Shown here one piece after another: positions 48,676 through 61,532 of a DNA stretch of 64,000 nucleotides. Source of the stretch: Cryptomeria japonica (lineage: Eukaryota > Streptophyta > Pinopsida > Cupressales > Cupressaceae); the NCBI RefSeq assembly GCF_030272615.1, contig NC_081413.1, forward strand, positions 158,102,849-158,166,848, read 5' to 3'. The number at the start of each line of letters is the position of its first letter. The first letter of the stretch is position 1. The notes beneath the pieces were generated by a model that saw nothing but the letters and a program-made list of their open reading frames with translations, had not been told where the DNA came from and made no database searches. A program made the translations under genes and the position numbers.

Positions 48676-49186
48676 AAATAATAAATATTAAAAAAACTTA
48701 ATATAGTTGATGACTTTTTGACCATATGATCAAGTTTTTCATCAAAACTTTGGTTCATGTTCTACAATAGATCATCAAAGTCATCAAGTTAATTTATCAT
48801 AACATATATTTTTCATACATTTAATGTTTCAATTATTAAATAATTGATATCAATAATTTTGAAAACTGCTTATTCACTTTTATGTGATAAATTAGAAATC
48901 TCAAATCCTTTAAATACTTTATACCGATTGAACTTTTAAATACTTGGAACACTTGGATGTGAACCTTAAATCCTTACATTTTATCAAAAACCTAGCCTAA
49001 ACTATTATAAACGTTTGATATTAATTCACATCGCACTTATTTTTTTAGTTGCGCACAAAACAAATCCGACACGAAAGAATCACACAGTAACAGAAGACGG
49101 GTAAGCCTTCTTATTATAACATTCAGTCTTCAACGTGTACCTCTTTTGCGCCCTTGCTCTTTTTTAAACATCAATAGCAGAGGCAA
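48676..49186 (+). promoter_or_regulatory. Upstream region of the RRP40-like gene
   Basis: About 500 bases between the LTR and the first exon contain no ORF of note. A weak TATA-like motif (TTATTATAAC) lies at about 49110-49120, 70 bases upstream of the ATG. The nearest GC-richer segment, 49120-49186, is probably 5' UTR. Confidence 0.4.
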
Positions 49187-49437
49187 ATGGCGACAGTGAA
49201 AGTAGAAGCAAAGGAGGAAGACAAGGCGAAATCATCCTCTACTTCATTTTACGTGGATCAAGTAGTGGTGAGTTGTTCAAGTTGTTGCATAGTTGTAGAA
49301 CTAATAAATCTTTCCATGTCAAAATTTTTCGTCATCTTATAAATACATTGGTGATTTCTCAGGCGCCAGGAGACATTATTGTAGACCTCACAAATCTTTC
49401 CAATCAGACGCTCAGGGTTGGAGGGGGTCTTCGTCAG
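49187..49437 (+). CDS. RRP40: Exosome complex component RRP40-like, exons 1 and 2 (partial)
   Basis: Exon 1 (49187-49267, 27 codons) starts MATVKVEAKEEDK and ends FYVDQVV at a GTGAGT donor. Exon 2 (49363-49437, 25 codons) follows a TTTCTCAG acceptor, reads APGDIIVDLTNLSNQ and then LRVGGGLRQ, and ends at a GTACTT donor. Both junctions are phase 0 and the 95-bp intron is typical for plants. The order VDQVV-APGD...GGGLRQ matches the N-terminal domain of RRP40, an S1/KH cap subunit of the RNA exosome in nucleus and cytoplasm. The remaining exons (S1 and KH domains) are not visible up to 64000, so intron 2 exceeds 14.5 kb or the gene is truncated. No stop or frameshift is seen in the two exons. 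Confidence 0.75.
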
Positions 49438-52400
49438 GTACTTGATTCAGGGCAACTGATATCAATATTTTTTCTTTATCTCTGTTAAATCGAAACGAAA
49501 GTCTAACGAATTTAGTCAGCAACTCTTAGACATAATTGACCGAGTATTTGCAATCATAATTTTTTACTTAAGCTTGAATTGGAGGAAGGGAAGATTGAAT
49601 GCTTGTTAAGAAATCCTTTGTTTTCGCTTGGTTGCAAAAACCTTACTGAGCTGGAGCTCAGCGGAGGGGATTGATGCTCTGTGGGTTGGAGTCTACGAAG
49701 TGAAGTTAGATATAAAAATTAATATTTTGTTGTGGTTTTTTTCTCAAGATTTCCACGTAAAATTGTGTGTACATCTTGTCTTTTTTATTAGATCTTAATT
49801 GTGTGAATGCTTTGTTTGTTGCTTTTAAGATTATTAAATTTAAAAAGTTGAGAAAGTTGACCTTGTACTGATTCACCCCCTTTCAGTATAAGTGTGTGTT
49901 TTCTTAAAAAATGAGAGTTGAAAATATGAAGTATTGCTTTAACTGGCATAGCTACCTTGCCTGGACAGAAAAGCATAACACAATGTTGTCCAAAAAATCT
50001 GCTGGCTAAATTAAATGCTGACAGCATATTGTAAAGATTTTATATTTCGAAAAACTTGCATTATTTTTCTGTGGAGATGGGAGCAGACAAATTGTGAGCA
50101 CTGCCTTTACATTTGACAGTTGAGAATTCAATTTAAAGCTGTCAAGATGCATTGTACAATTTTAAAGTGAAAATTTACAGGAATATATTATACAACAGTA
50201 AAATTGTTCACTTATGGAAAAGTTATAGCGGCCAATCAGAGAAAGTTTAAATTGGATGTTTATATATTTTTGGAAAGTTTGTCAAATTCAAATATTAAAG
50301 TTTTTGTGGCAATTTATCTAATTTTTTATTCTGATTGTGTTGGAGTATTAAAATATACAAGTAACCTGTCTGCTGACAAGAACTAGGAAACACCTTCAAA
50401 TTATATTGCAAATAAAATAGCTCCCAGTGTCATGTAAAAATAAAAATAAAGATAAAAACATGTATGTAAACTTAAAACTTTTGAATATCCAATTTGAGAA
50501 ACGTACAGGTTTATGACAGTAGTAATAGAGGCACTGAAGATCAGCAAAAAGGAGCGAGAAGATAGGAGACACAAGCAGATCAAACTGTTTGTTTAATGTA
50601 GTGTATGAAATTTGACTTAACAAAAGAAAGATTAGTTTCTTTTGCTAAATGATCTCACTACTAATTAGCAAGCCTTTTTGGTAAAGGAGTCTAATCTACT
50701 CCTATTCTATCAGATAGAGTAAATTATTCTTATCAAAGTTTGAAAACTTGGATTTGGACTCGACTCAGCAGCCCAAAATTTTGACTTGGACTCAGGACTT
50801 GGCACGGAATTGGCATAAAATTTGGCATGGACTCAGCAAAAAAAAACCTCATAATTACACAAAAAAAAGAAATCAAAGCATTTAGATCACATAAAAGTCT
50901 AATTTGACTATCGATTTGTCATAATTTAAACATTACACTTCTCATTTGATCCTCAAACTCTCAAAATTTGAAATTTCAGTCACTATTGCTGTTATGTTCA
51001 GGTGCCAGAAGAGGTTAGGCTCAGGACTTGGGAGTCCGAGCCTAAGATTTGGTAGTCTTGGAGCAGGATTCAGATGAGTACTCGGCCAAAATCGGCCAGA
51101 CTCGGCTTGGGAGTCCTGGTCGACTTTCCTCAGCTGCCTTGAGGAGTCGCGAGTTGGGCAGGTTCTGTTGTGTACTCGTCGACTCCTCATTCTTGATTCT
51201 AATTAAGCTTAATGTGTTTTAAACTTGAAAAATTATAGTTTTCTAAATAAGCTAAAACACTACAAGAGAAATGAGACTGTTGCTGTTTTACATAGATTGA
51301 ATTACAGAATTAACAAGATAATTGCAGAACTGTAAATGGACTGCAGAGAACTTGAAAATGAGTTTGCAAAACAAAAGCGATCAGAATCTAAATCTTTCTC
51401 AAAAATGTGCTTGGACTCCACAGAAATAAAACCAGAAAATATCAGGAAGATCACAAGTAACAATAAGAGTGAAGACAACAGAGATTTAATCTATTAATCA
51501 AATGATAAAAGTGACAAGGAGAGAGGAGGAAAGACGCTGACAAACTCCTATGAAGTTGGATATCAAGACCCAGAAGAAAACCTATAGCAATAAGAAACAA
51601 AGAGAATGCTTTTTGGGCTGTTTGAGAGCTGGCCAAGAATGGTCAAGCCCCTATTTTTGTTTTCAAACCTGCACTACAGTCAATATAGTAAAAATAATAT
51701 ATGGAATGTGTGTGCTCTTGTCCTAAGTGTGTCAAGGACTGGAAGAGCAATAACAATGCAAGTAGATTGTGCTTAAATATAAATGCAAGTGCTGGTAAAT
51801 GAGAAATGAGATTCCAAGTGCGATAGCAATAGAAAACATGAAGAGAAGCTAGAGCAAGATCATAATATGAGTCACCTCCCCAAACTTGGTTAGACCAATG
51901 GAGGCAAGAATACTGCTGCAAGATGCTACTAAACTACCCATAAACTTGCTAGAGTGCTGGAGGGTCTTCATATGTGCTTCACAGTGCTGGTAAAGTGCTC
52001 AAGAATGCAACAATGGCAGAATGCTGACAGTGTTCAAATTTGTAAGAAGAATGAGATAGATTGAGAATGAATTCAAAATAGGATCAAAAGGAGGGATAAG
52101 AAGGAGTCAAGTAGCCATTGTAATTCACACCAGAGTGGTTAACTACAGGCTAGGAAGGTGACATGTAAAGAAACACTTGGAAATGGTCAAAAAATGATGA
52201 AATGTTGCAAGACTCTAGTGTATCATGCAAACACATGCATGTCACACTAGTGTTTGGACAACTATAGCTTGGAAAAGGTTCAAACACTAGACAATGACAA
52301 AAAGACATCACTTGCGACATCAACTTTAGGAAAGACGACAATGCGATGCTAAGCCTTGGGACCCTGGGATACAAAAAGGCTAAGACAAAGGTTTAAAAGA

Positions 52401-53439
52401 ACTATAAACAAACTAAGGGAGATGGATACTAAAGTGAACTCAAAAAATAATACGTAATTGTAAGCATATACAATTTCCATCATTACATTGTTGTGTCCAC
52501 TTTAATGGTCTTATGGAACTACACTAATATGCATGCTAAAGTACAAAAATGAAATATTGGAAAGTAAATAACATCATAACACCCAAAAATAATACTATAG
52601 AGGAAGTAGAGGTCTTCGAGTGGGGTGATCACATCCCTAAGGTGAGAACCTGCACAACAAGTGCATCGAACAACAAAAACTTGCACAAGAAGTAGAGTTA
52701 GAACAACATATTAAACCTACATAGAACAAGGTCTCGACAAATATATCGTACAAAATATGAAAGGAAAAACAACACTAACAAACACTCAAGCTAAGGATGA
52801 TAGAGAGACGAAGAGGCATTTTCTAGCTATGTATTGCAAGAAAGGATGCCAAGTATGGTTTGAGGTGGGGTTGGAAAATGTGGAAGTTACTTGCTAGACT
52901 TGTGAGTATTCATGCATTTGAATGGATGGCGAGTAACAAGTAGAAAAAAGTGGTGGTGCATTTTAGGGAAAACTCGAGTCAATTAATGCTCAAAAACTTG
53001 CAGAAAATTGTGAGTTTTTCAAGAAAATCGACCAAAAAATCATTGCAAATGAAAGTAAAACACAACTTTATATTTTTAAATGCCAATTGATGTTTTCTTA
53101 CGACACAATTAGGGATTTTTTTGTGACATTTTAGAAATGGGACTGGGGTTTTGACGAGACCTGACGACAACTACAAGAAATTTCAAGTTTTTTCTATTGG
53201 ATATATTTTTTTGTGCATGTCTTCAATCTCAATTCTATATGCATGATTTTAAATTTTAATTTTTTCTAATTTGGATATTTTTTTTCAAATGTTGGGTAAT
53301 GATTTTTTTTTTGTTCATATTAAATTACTAGTTGGTGTTGATTGTTATAATGTATTTACAATATTAGATGGAAGTGTAATGGTTACACTAGTAATAATTT
53401 ATATCGTCATATGTAGATACTTCAAATCTATTCTAAATA
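49438..53439 (+). other. Second intron of the RRP40-like gene (inferred), no exon seen
   Basis: I scanned for the conserved downstream RRP40 motifs and found none. 49840-49910 has TGATTCACCCCC, which resembles the end of copia-type LTRs. 50733-51230 is rich in GACTCGGC/GACTCGAC and may be an hAT-derived relic. 51230-53430 has no recognised content; its short frames lack motifs. Confidence 0.5.
50733..51229. mobile_element. Possible non-autonomous hAT relic
   Basis: The left end reads CAAAGTTTGAAAAC and the right end, inverted, CAAGTTTAAAAC, similar to the CAAGCTTGAAAAAC end of the hAT at 54931. Both subterminal regions repeat GACTCGGC-like words, as in that element. No clear 8-bp duplication was found, so this is tentative. 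Confidence 0.35.
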
Positions 53440-53894
53440 TTCATGTTATCATCTTTTAATAGATTATTTATTTAATTAGTTTGGCTAACTAATCTTAATC
53501 ACTAGTTAATCAAATAGATTTTACTTAATTAATTAGAATAATCTGTTGTCATCATAATTACATTTATTTTAGTTATTTGAACTAATTATCACTACTTAAT
53601 TAAATAAATTATATTTATTTAATAACTTTGTCTAACCTTTCTTCTTACTAATTAATTAAATAATACATGTTTATTTAATTAATTAGGCTAATCCATTTTC
53701 CTCTAAATTCTTCTAATCTCAAGAAAGTAAATCATTTTCATTTTCACTAAAACCCAAAATGAATCACCTTTTCATCCTCACCATCCATTCAAGAACCTAA
53801 AGCATCTTGGCCATCCATTTTTACACGTGTTAGCCTCCACTTTCCTTCTTTACATGCTTCCACATGTGTGAATCTCCCACATGATTACATCTTT
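53440..53894 (+). repeat. LTR relic with palindromes
   Basis: AT-rich palindromes like those at 47779-48012 occur here, the best being 53648-53686 with perfect 16-base arms (CTAATTAATTAAATAA) around TACATGT. The following CCATCCA/ACACGTG text also resembles LTR upstream sequence. It is cut by the chromovirus LTR at 53895. Confidence 0.55.
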
Positions 53895-55945
53895 TGTAAT
53901 ATCCCCCATAATTTTTTTTCAATTATTTCAGTTTACAATCAACACAAAGACCTGTTAAGGTTAGAAAATGAAATCCCAATACTGCTGAAAGTAACCCTTT
54001 CCACCTTTTGATCGTCGAGAGCCCATTCTGGGAGGGTGAGAGCATACAATGTTGAGGGTATTTTTAGATGCAAGAAATTGAATTTGATTACACTTTTCAG
54101 CGGGATAATGAGAATACCGAAAGATCACTTGGAGGTAAACCAGCCAAGGACAAGCCAAGAAACTGAAGTAGCAATAACTCAACTGCTTATCCAATGGGAG
54201 GACTAGAAATGAAATTACAAATCAACTCTACCGCTTATGTAATGGGAGGACATTATTACAATATTCAAAGCAGGCGGCAAAGCTAGCCTCTTCCACTTAT
54301 GCAGTGGGACTAAGAGCAATAATCCAATTTAGATAGTTGTTAGTACTACTAACCAGCTTTACAATGCACAATATGGATTACAAAATAATAGAAATCACTA
54401 TCCAATAGATAGGCGGCAAGGCCAGCCTCTTCCACTTTGCAGTGGGTCTAAGAAAGATCAATAGAAATTTCTGTTAGCACTACTACCAACATTACAATAT
54501 GAATCATAGAAGATAAGAATGAAGAACCAACAACTGCAAACGATTACCAGGATCTTTCTCTCCACACCAAAGAACCCTCACACCCTAAAACCAACTCCAC
54601 ACAAGAAGACACTCCAAAACAGAAAATCTCTAAATCTGATATACTCCTAGCATGCTGAAAACACACAGACCAGCAACACCAAATCCCACTAAAACACTCA
54701 CAACTCGCCCAATTCTTAACCAAATGACGTGAAACTAAAAGCATATGATCACTAAGAGGTAGGCGATCAATCCTAGGACAACAAAACATGGCAAACTTAT
54801 CCCAATAACTTATCCACGCATCCCAAAGCACTCAGCCACATGGTACGGCCATCTAGAGTACGATTTTGCAAAAATAAAATTCCAAACACCATTTTAGACT
54901 CTACAAACTCACAAAATGAATCGCCCAAACCAAGCTTGAAAAACTTTGCGTGCTTTTGAAAAAATCGAGAGTACTCGCGAGCCCTAATCCGGCACGAGTG
55001 ACTCACCTTTAAACTCGGCACCAATTTTTACTAGAACACGGCGCAATTTTTACCAGTAAAAATCGGAAAAAATCAGAAAAAATCGCTTAAAAAATCGGCG
55101 CGAAAAACAATAAAAAAGGTTTTCAGTAAAAAAAAACCTAAATAATTCGACATTTCTTTTTTTTTTCCAAGTAACGGGAGCCCCAAAAAAACGCATGACA
55201 ACAGGCACGCGACGCGACTAGGGTAGTTTGCAGCAAATCTGACCCGCGCGATGCCATTAGGGCATGGTTTTTGGCAAATCCGATCTACGCGTGGCTAGGA
55301 TTCAAGGGTTTCGAATTCCAGGTTCTTTTTTTGAACAATTCTTCTAAGTTTTATTTTTGTTAACACTTTTTTAATTTTTTTTACAGTATTATTAATTTTA
55401 TTAACACTTAATTTTTTTACATTTTACAATTTTTAAATAGTATTCAGTGATTGTATTATAAGTTTTTTTTTCTAACACTTTTTAAATTTTTTTACACTAT
55501 TATGATATTATCAATTTATTAACAATTTAGTACTGTATTAATTTTTTTACAAGTTTTTTACAGTATAATTAATTTTTTTACAGTGACTATATTATTAAAA
55601 TTTAATTTATTATTAATTTATTAACACTATACTATTAATTTATTAACACTGTATCATTAATTTTTAACAGTATTGTGAATTTGTGATTGTATAAGACGAA
55701 GTTTTCAACATAATTGTGACTACAAGTTTTTTTTTTTTTTAATACAGTGATTTTTTTTCCAGTCTGATTTTTTTAATACTGTTATTCAAAATAATAAGTT
55801 ATTATTTATTAACAGTTTTACAATGTTAATGTGATATAGATAGGATTAGAAATGTAATAAGTTACAAACAGTGATATTGTTCTCTAAAATTCTAAATGTC
55901 ATCTCTCTCTTTTGCTAGGTTCTCTTCCAGTTTTTTTGAAAGAAA

Positions 55946-58900
55946 ATGGCTTCTAGTTCTATAGGTAAAGGTGGTGGTAGAAAGAGAGACCTTTGTTGGA
56001 AACATGGGACATCAGGTCCAAAAAGAGGAGACGTCCTTTGTAACCATTGCACCAAGATTATAAAAGGTGGCATTAATAGGTTCAAATATCTCCTTGCACA
56101 GATTGAATGCCGAGATACTAGAAAATATAAGGAATGTCCTGAAGAGGCTAGGAGGGATGCAATAGCAACGCTTGAAGCATATGATCAAAGGAAGGCAACA
56201 AAAAAGAGAGCAACAGAGGCAATGGCAGCCCCAAGGTCAGATTTGAGTTCTATAGGGTCACATACAGATGTGGGGGCATCTAGCTCTTCCCTTGGGCCAC
56301 GGATACGAGGAATGGGAAGTGTGGGCAGCCATATGGAAAACTACTTTGTTCCACGTAACACTCCTGGTGCACAACCTAGATTGCTAGGCACTGCATGGAA
56401 TAACGAGGCTCACCCACAAGCAAAGGTGGTGTGCGCTAGATTTTGGATCTACAACGAATTCCGTTCAATGTTGTTTCTAGTCCATCTTGGGAACAATTGG
56501 TCACCGCATTGACTGTGGTAGGTAAGGGGTTCAAGTCCCCAAGTCGTTATGAGATAAGTGGACCGTTATTGCAGGATGAGGTCCAAAACACTCACGCATT
56601 AGTGGAAGAGCAAAGGAGTATTTGGGAAAAGAATGGCTGCACCATTCTTTCTGATGGGTGGATGAATGGTAGGAATAGGACACTCATCAACTTTCTAGCT
56701 GCTTCAGGGGACAGTTAGTATTTTTAAAATCAATTGATGCCTCCAATGAAGTGAAGAATGCAGAGACCTTGTGTAACATGTTGGATGAGGTGGTGATGGA
56801 CGTGGGAGTTTTAATGTCCCCTTTTCTAGGTGACATGAGATGAGCAGGGGTTGACCTACCATTCGAGTTCTCGTAGGTCAATGACATGGTTAGGGGACTC
56901 ATTTTGAGGGTCATGGAGCTTTGCAGGGGCTCTGTGAGCCATTTTGGACCATTAGATGACAATTCCTATTTTTTAGGGAGAACTGGCAGTTGATTGAATG
57001 ACCACCTGGGGGACCAAGGAGTAGAGCAAGATCCTTTTGAGCAGTTACAGGTGTTTGGAGAGAGGTTACTACTTTTTAGGGCGATTCCCTACTTTTTAGG
57101 AGGTTGTGACAGTTTCCATATTTGAGGTTCCATGGGACCATACCATGGTTTCAGTTTCAGGAAGATTGGGTGTGTTTCCTAGTTTCTAGGAGTATCCCTA
57201 GATTTTAGGGATGGGACTGCCAGTTGGCCCATCTTGTCCGGCATTAGTCACAGACAGGTGACGAAGTCAGATTCATGTTTGGTTGGTTATTTTGGGCTAT
57301 TATTGGATCTATGGAAATATTTTAATATATTTAAATATTTCCTAAGTTAGCGATTAAATAAATTAAAATAAGGCTATGTATATAGCCATTTCGGAGTAAT
57401 AAGGGGTTTTTGGCTTCATCTGGTTTGATATGCCTATGTGTTATAGCTTGTTGGAAAGGTCTTGAACTTTGCTGCATGATTCTCACCTCCCGGAGTCTTT
57501 TTGGATGCTTGAAGCTATTTATTCGCAATAAAGTGATATTTTTCTATAGTTTGACGCCATAATTGGGAAAGTGTCACTTTAATTATAAAGTGCAAGCTTT
57601 ATTATTCTTTAGGGTTCGACTTGCAAAGGGAAAGGAGTTATAAGGAGATGAAAACCTAATTGATAGCATCTTTGATCATTTTGAAACTTGCAAATTTGGG
57701 AATTGCTCTGGAAGAGTGATTTTGGTCTGGGACGCAAACCCCAAGTCTGAGCTTGCTGGGACGTAGCCCTCAGCAGGAGTTGACAGTGGATTTATCTAGG
57801 ATTGCACAGAGATTGTTAGAGGTAGAAGACACATCTTCTTGTCCTGAAGATTCAGCGTGCATATTGGGGGTTTCAACAGAGCGGCTAGTCTATTTCAGCT
57901 GGCACGTGATTTGCAGCAGCTTCCACGCCTCCTTTGCAACCACGCCTTGTTTGTATGTTGGCTTGAAGGGTTGTATTTAGCTTATTTGGTCTTACTTGTT
58001 CGTTGCCAGTAATATTCCTCCATCTGGCTTCAATCCAGATTGAGAACAACTCCAACTAAATGTATGGATTCTTGCTGAATACAAAACTAGGTTATTTGCC
58101 TGGTATGATTTGCAGTATTTTCAGATTGCTTAAGTGTTCTTACATATGTACATTGTTTATTGTTTTATTTCACAGTTGTTGCTATTTATCAATTACTTTA
58201 CTTATAACATCAAAACCCAAAAAGAAACAATCCCTTTCCGCAACTTCTGTCTATTCTATAAGATCACCGGAAAATTACAAAAATATAGTATGTTTAATCA
58301 AGAATTTACAGCAGCAACAACAATAGGATCCATTTGGGATCTTTCAGGAGTGCAGAATGTTATACAGGTTGTGACTGATAATGCAGCTGCATATGTGGCA
58401 GTCGACAAACTTCTAATGGCTAGACATCGAACATTATTTTGGAGCCCTTGTGCTGCCCATTGCCTTGACTTGCTCCTTGAGGACATAGGGAAACTAAGCT
58501 GGGTAAAGAAAGTGGTTGAAGATGGAAGGAATATCACCAAATACATCTGCAATCACACATGGGTCCTGAATCTTATGAGAGAGCACACTGATAGTAAGGA
58601 TCTTGTGCGATCGGGGGTCACATGCTTTGCTACCAATTTCCTCACCTTGCAGAGCATACTTGCTACATTGCCCAACCTAAAGCGGATGTTCGTGAGTGAA
58701 AGATGGTCGGGGAGTCCTTATGCTACAAAGCCTAAAGCAGAGAAGGTTGTGGTTGCCATTTTTGGTTCTAATTTTGCCAAGATGGTGGAGGAGATCATCA
58801 ATGTAAGTTTTGAAACTTTAATTGATGATTTATTATTTAATTTTCTAATATTACAATCTGCTGATTTTGTTAATTTTTTTATATCTAGGTGTCAGAACAG

Positions 58901-59878
58901 ATGGTGAGGGTGCTGCAAATGGTGGATGGGGATCATAACTCCATGGGGTATCTATATGAGGCCATGGGTAAGGTTAAAGAGGCGATTCGACACTTATATG
59001 CGTCAAACAAGACCAAGTATGAACCCATATGGCGCATAATTGATCGGAGGTGGAACCACAACTCTACCAACATATTCATGCTGCTGCCTACTTCTTGAAT
59101 CCCAAGTTTTTTTACTCCCCGAGTTTTAGAGTAGATGCAGAGGTTAGAATTGGCCTTGACACATGCATTCGGAGATTAGTTAAAGATGAGAACCTTCGAG
59201 ACCTGATACTTGATGAGTTGCAGAGCTATAAGAAGGCCACAAGGCCATTGTTTTCTTCACCTGATTGCAAACGTAGGAGAGACACCTTACGACCAGGTTA
59301 AAAAAACATATGTTTAATTTTATTTTACCATTTATTTCTCTCTTTAAGATTATTAAAATCTTTACAAGTTATAAATGATATTTTTTATCCTTGCAAATTT
59401 GTGGTGGGAAGATTATGGTGCCACAACGCCTAATCCTCAAAAGCTTGCCATCCGCATATTATCGCAGCCTTGTAGTGCTTCTCGTTGTGAGCGCAACTGG
59501 AGTGTTTTTGAGGCCATCCACACAAAAAAGCGCAATAGGTTGACTCAACAACGCTTGAATAATCTTGTCTATGTGTGATATAAAATTCGATTGCATGAGA
59601 AAGAGGTGCTAGGGCAAGATTCACATGAAGCACTTGACTTGGATGACATTGATCGATATGCAGTAGAATGGGTTGCTGCTCCTGATGATGTTGATAATGA
59701 TTTGGATCCATTCCTTATTGATGAGTAGCTAAGTGAGTTGGAGAGGGAAGGAGAGGAATGGGATGCGGAAGTGGCAGCACGTGAGGAGGAGCACAAGGTT
59801 GATCGTGCAGTAGAGGCACCTGTTGAGGATGTTGCCACTACTTTAGCACCACCCCCCAGCAACAACAATCTTTTTTGA
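55946..59878 (+). pseudogene. hAT transposase, broken and split by a solo LTR
   Basis: The start is MASSSIGKGGGRKRD (55946). A BED zinc finger follows at once (WKHGTSGPKRGDVLCNHC, ECRDTRKYKECPEE). A DUF659-like region lies at 56460-56809 (SSPSWEQLVTAL, KNGCTILSDGWM). After the solo LTR comes VVTDNAAAYVA and PCAAHCLDLLLEDIG (58370-58480), then RSGVTCFATNFLTLQS. A GT-AG intron is at 58803-58888 and a probable one at 59297 to about 59397. The dimerisation domain is at 59440-59578 (LSQPCSASRCERNWS, KKRNRLTQQRLNNL). Frameshifts lie near 56455, 56705 and 59055; in-frame stops are at 59576-59578 and about 59727. The acidic tail ends at 59876-59878. Inactive. Confidence 0.9.
56810..58346 (+). mobile_element. 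Solo LTR inside the hAT transposase gene
   Basis: Identical ggagt flanks it (56805-56809 and 58347-58351), and removing the insert with one copy restores the transposase frame. It begins TTTAATGTCCCC, one change from the TGTAATGTCCCC start of the chromovirus LTRs, and ends TTTCA. A TATA-like motif (CTATGTATATAGCC) is at about 57372. Short frames inside, such as 57753-57980, have no motif. Confidence 0.85.
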
Positions 59879-61532
59879 GCTTTAGTCGTAGGCGCAATTT
59901 ATGATTTCTCATTTTCATTGATACCAAAACTTGAACTTGATCTGTAATCAAAATTTTAGAGGTTGTTGTTTTGTGGTCTATTATGACTCTATGACTCTAT
60001 GTAACTATGATACATTGATATGTATTGAACTCTTATTCGTATGTTGCACTTGTTTTTTGGTTTATGCTATGTATTTAACTCAAACTTTGATTTATATATC
60101 ATGGAAATCAATATATGCTATACAAATTTGGTGTAAATGTGCGTTTTTGAATAATATTTAAAAAAAAAATGTATTTTCAAATGTTGGATAAAGTTGCCGA
60201 GTATTGCCAAGTTTTTCCTCGAGTTTTTAAAAAAAATTGGGCTTGCCGAGTCATTGCCGAGTCCGTGTTTCGCAACCATGGCCCAAACCATAAAAAGAGA
60301 TAGAAGAAATACCCAGAACGAGAAGAATGACACACTGAGACCTACAACCAAGAATCTACTTCAGCACACTCCGCGACTAGCAACAAGAACACTCAGAAAT
60401 CCACACAAATCTTCACCACATTGAGTCCAATCTACTCCTCGGGATGAGAAACACTCATACATTTAGCTAGGCGCTATCTCTCAAGCACGAAATTGAGGCA
60501 CTAGGAGGTATGCATTCCTCGAAGTAAGAGTCTGACAGCATTTTGGCAGCACTTCGTTAGCAAAGCAAAAATGGATACCAAAAATGAGAGCCAAGGTGCA
60601 TATTTATAACTTTCTCCCCAAGTCGAACTTCCTTCCCCTCCAATATGGGATTACACATCCACATTCAAATCTCCTTTCATTTCATTTCACTTTCTCCACA
60701 AATCACCCAAGGAATAATAATATTTCATTTAGAACCAAAGTATTTTCTCCCTTTAGTGCCCGCCCCATATAGACAAATATTAAGTCAAAGCTAAGATACA
60801 ATTTCAATGAGAAAATACCTCAAAAGGGACATCCAACCCAACACTATGAAATTAATAATTTGAGCACCAAATCGACCCCCCCCCTTAATGTCATACCCAA
60901 GTTACGCCTAGGCCAAGGGGAAAGTAATAATGCATTAAAAAAATACTTTTGTTTCCAAAAACTGAATACTGCCAAAATGAGCTGAGGCCAAGGTATTGAA
61001 CTGCATTGCCGAAAATAGTCATTTGAGTTCAAACACAGGATCCTGCCAAAAATAATACTGTCAGAAATAGCCACTAAGCTGGGTTGCAAAACCCTTGCCA
61101 AAAATAGTACTGCTAAAAATAGTACTTACTATAAATAGCATACTGCTAAAATTAGTAAGTGTTTCCAAAGTGATTTCAATCACATTTCGAGCAACCATCG
61201 CAACTTACTAAAAATAGTAAGTCTAGAAAAAGTCTTCAGATTAATTTGCATGTTGTACCATCGTGAAGCTCTCAGAAAACTCAGAGTACTCAGTTGCTTC
61301 CACCTCCACTTACTACAAATAGTAAGTTAGTCAAACTCCATTGCTTGCTACGCATGTACCTTCATTGCAAAGCTTTCTGAAAACCCAGAAGGAATCTAGA
61401 ACCCAAACTGACAAACTCCAACATGCAAGCCTTCGAAAATGCAGAAACATCCTCCTAGAGGTAGGAAACCCTAATTTCTGCTTTCGACTGGCCTACAGGT
61501 CTCCGAAATAAGCTAACGATCAGCTAAGCTGA

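Larger units (their letters stand above)
54931..60280 (+). mobile_element. hAT DNA transposon, 5.35 kb
   Basis: Identical 8-base gcccaaac lies at 54923-54930 and 60281-60288, the duplication length typical of hAT elements. The ends are imperfect inverted repeats (CAAGCTTGAAAAAC and CATGGTTGCGAAAC). ACTCGGCA-type words recur just inside both ends. The plus strand encodes a transposase with BED finger, DUF659-like region and hAT dimerisation domain. It sits inside a chromovirus LTR that is otherwise colinear with its relatives. Confidence 0.93.

Noticed and set aside
49840-49910. TGATTCACCCCC near a copia-LTR-like end
   Set aside because: Only about 30 bases resemble the LTR end and no partner or body was found.
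57753-58326. Frames of 75 and 88 codons
   Set aside because: They lie in the solo LTR inside the hAT gene and carry no domain.
56805-58351. Reading 56810-58346 as a large transposase intron
   Set aside because: No GT/AG at the ends; instead a ggagt duplication and LTR-like termini.
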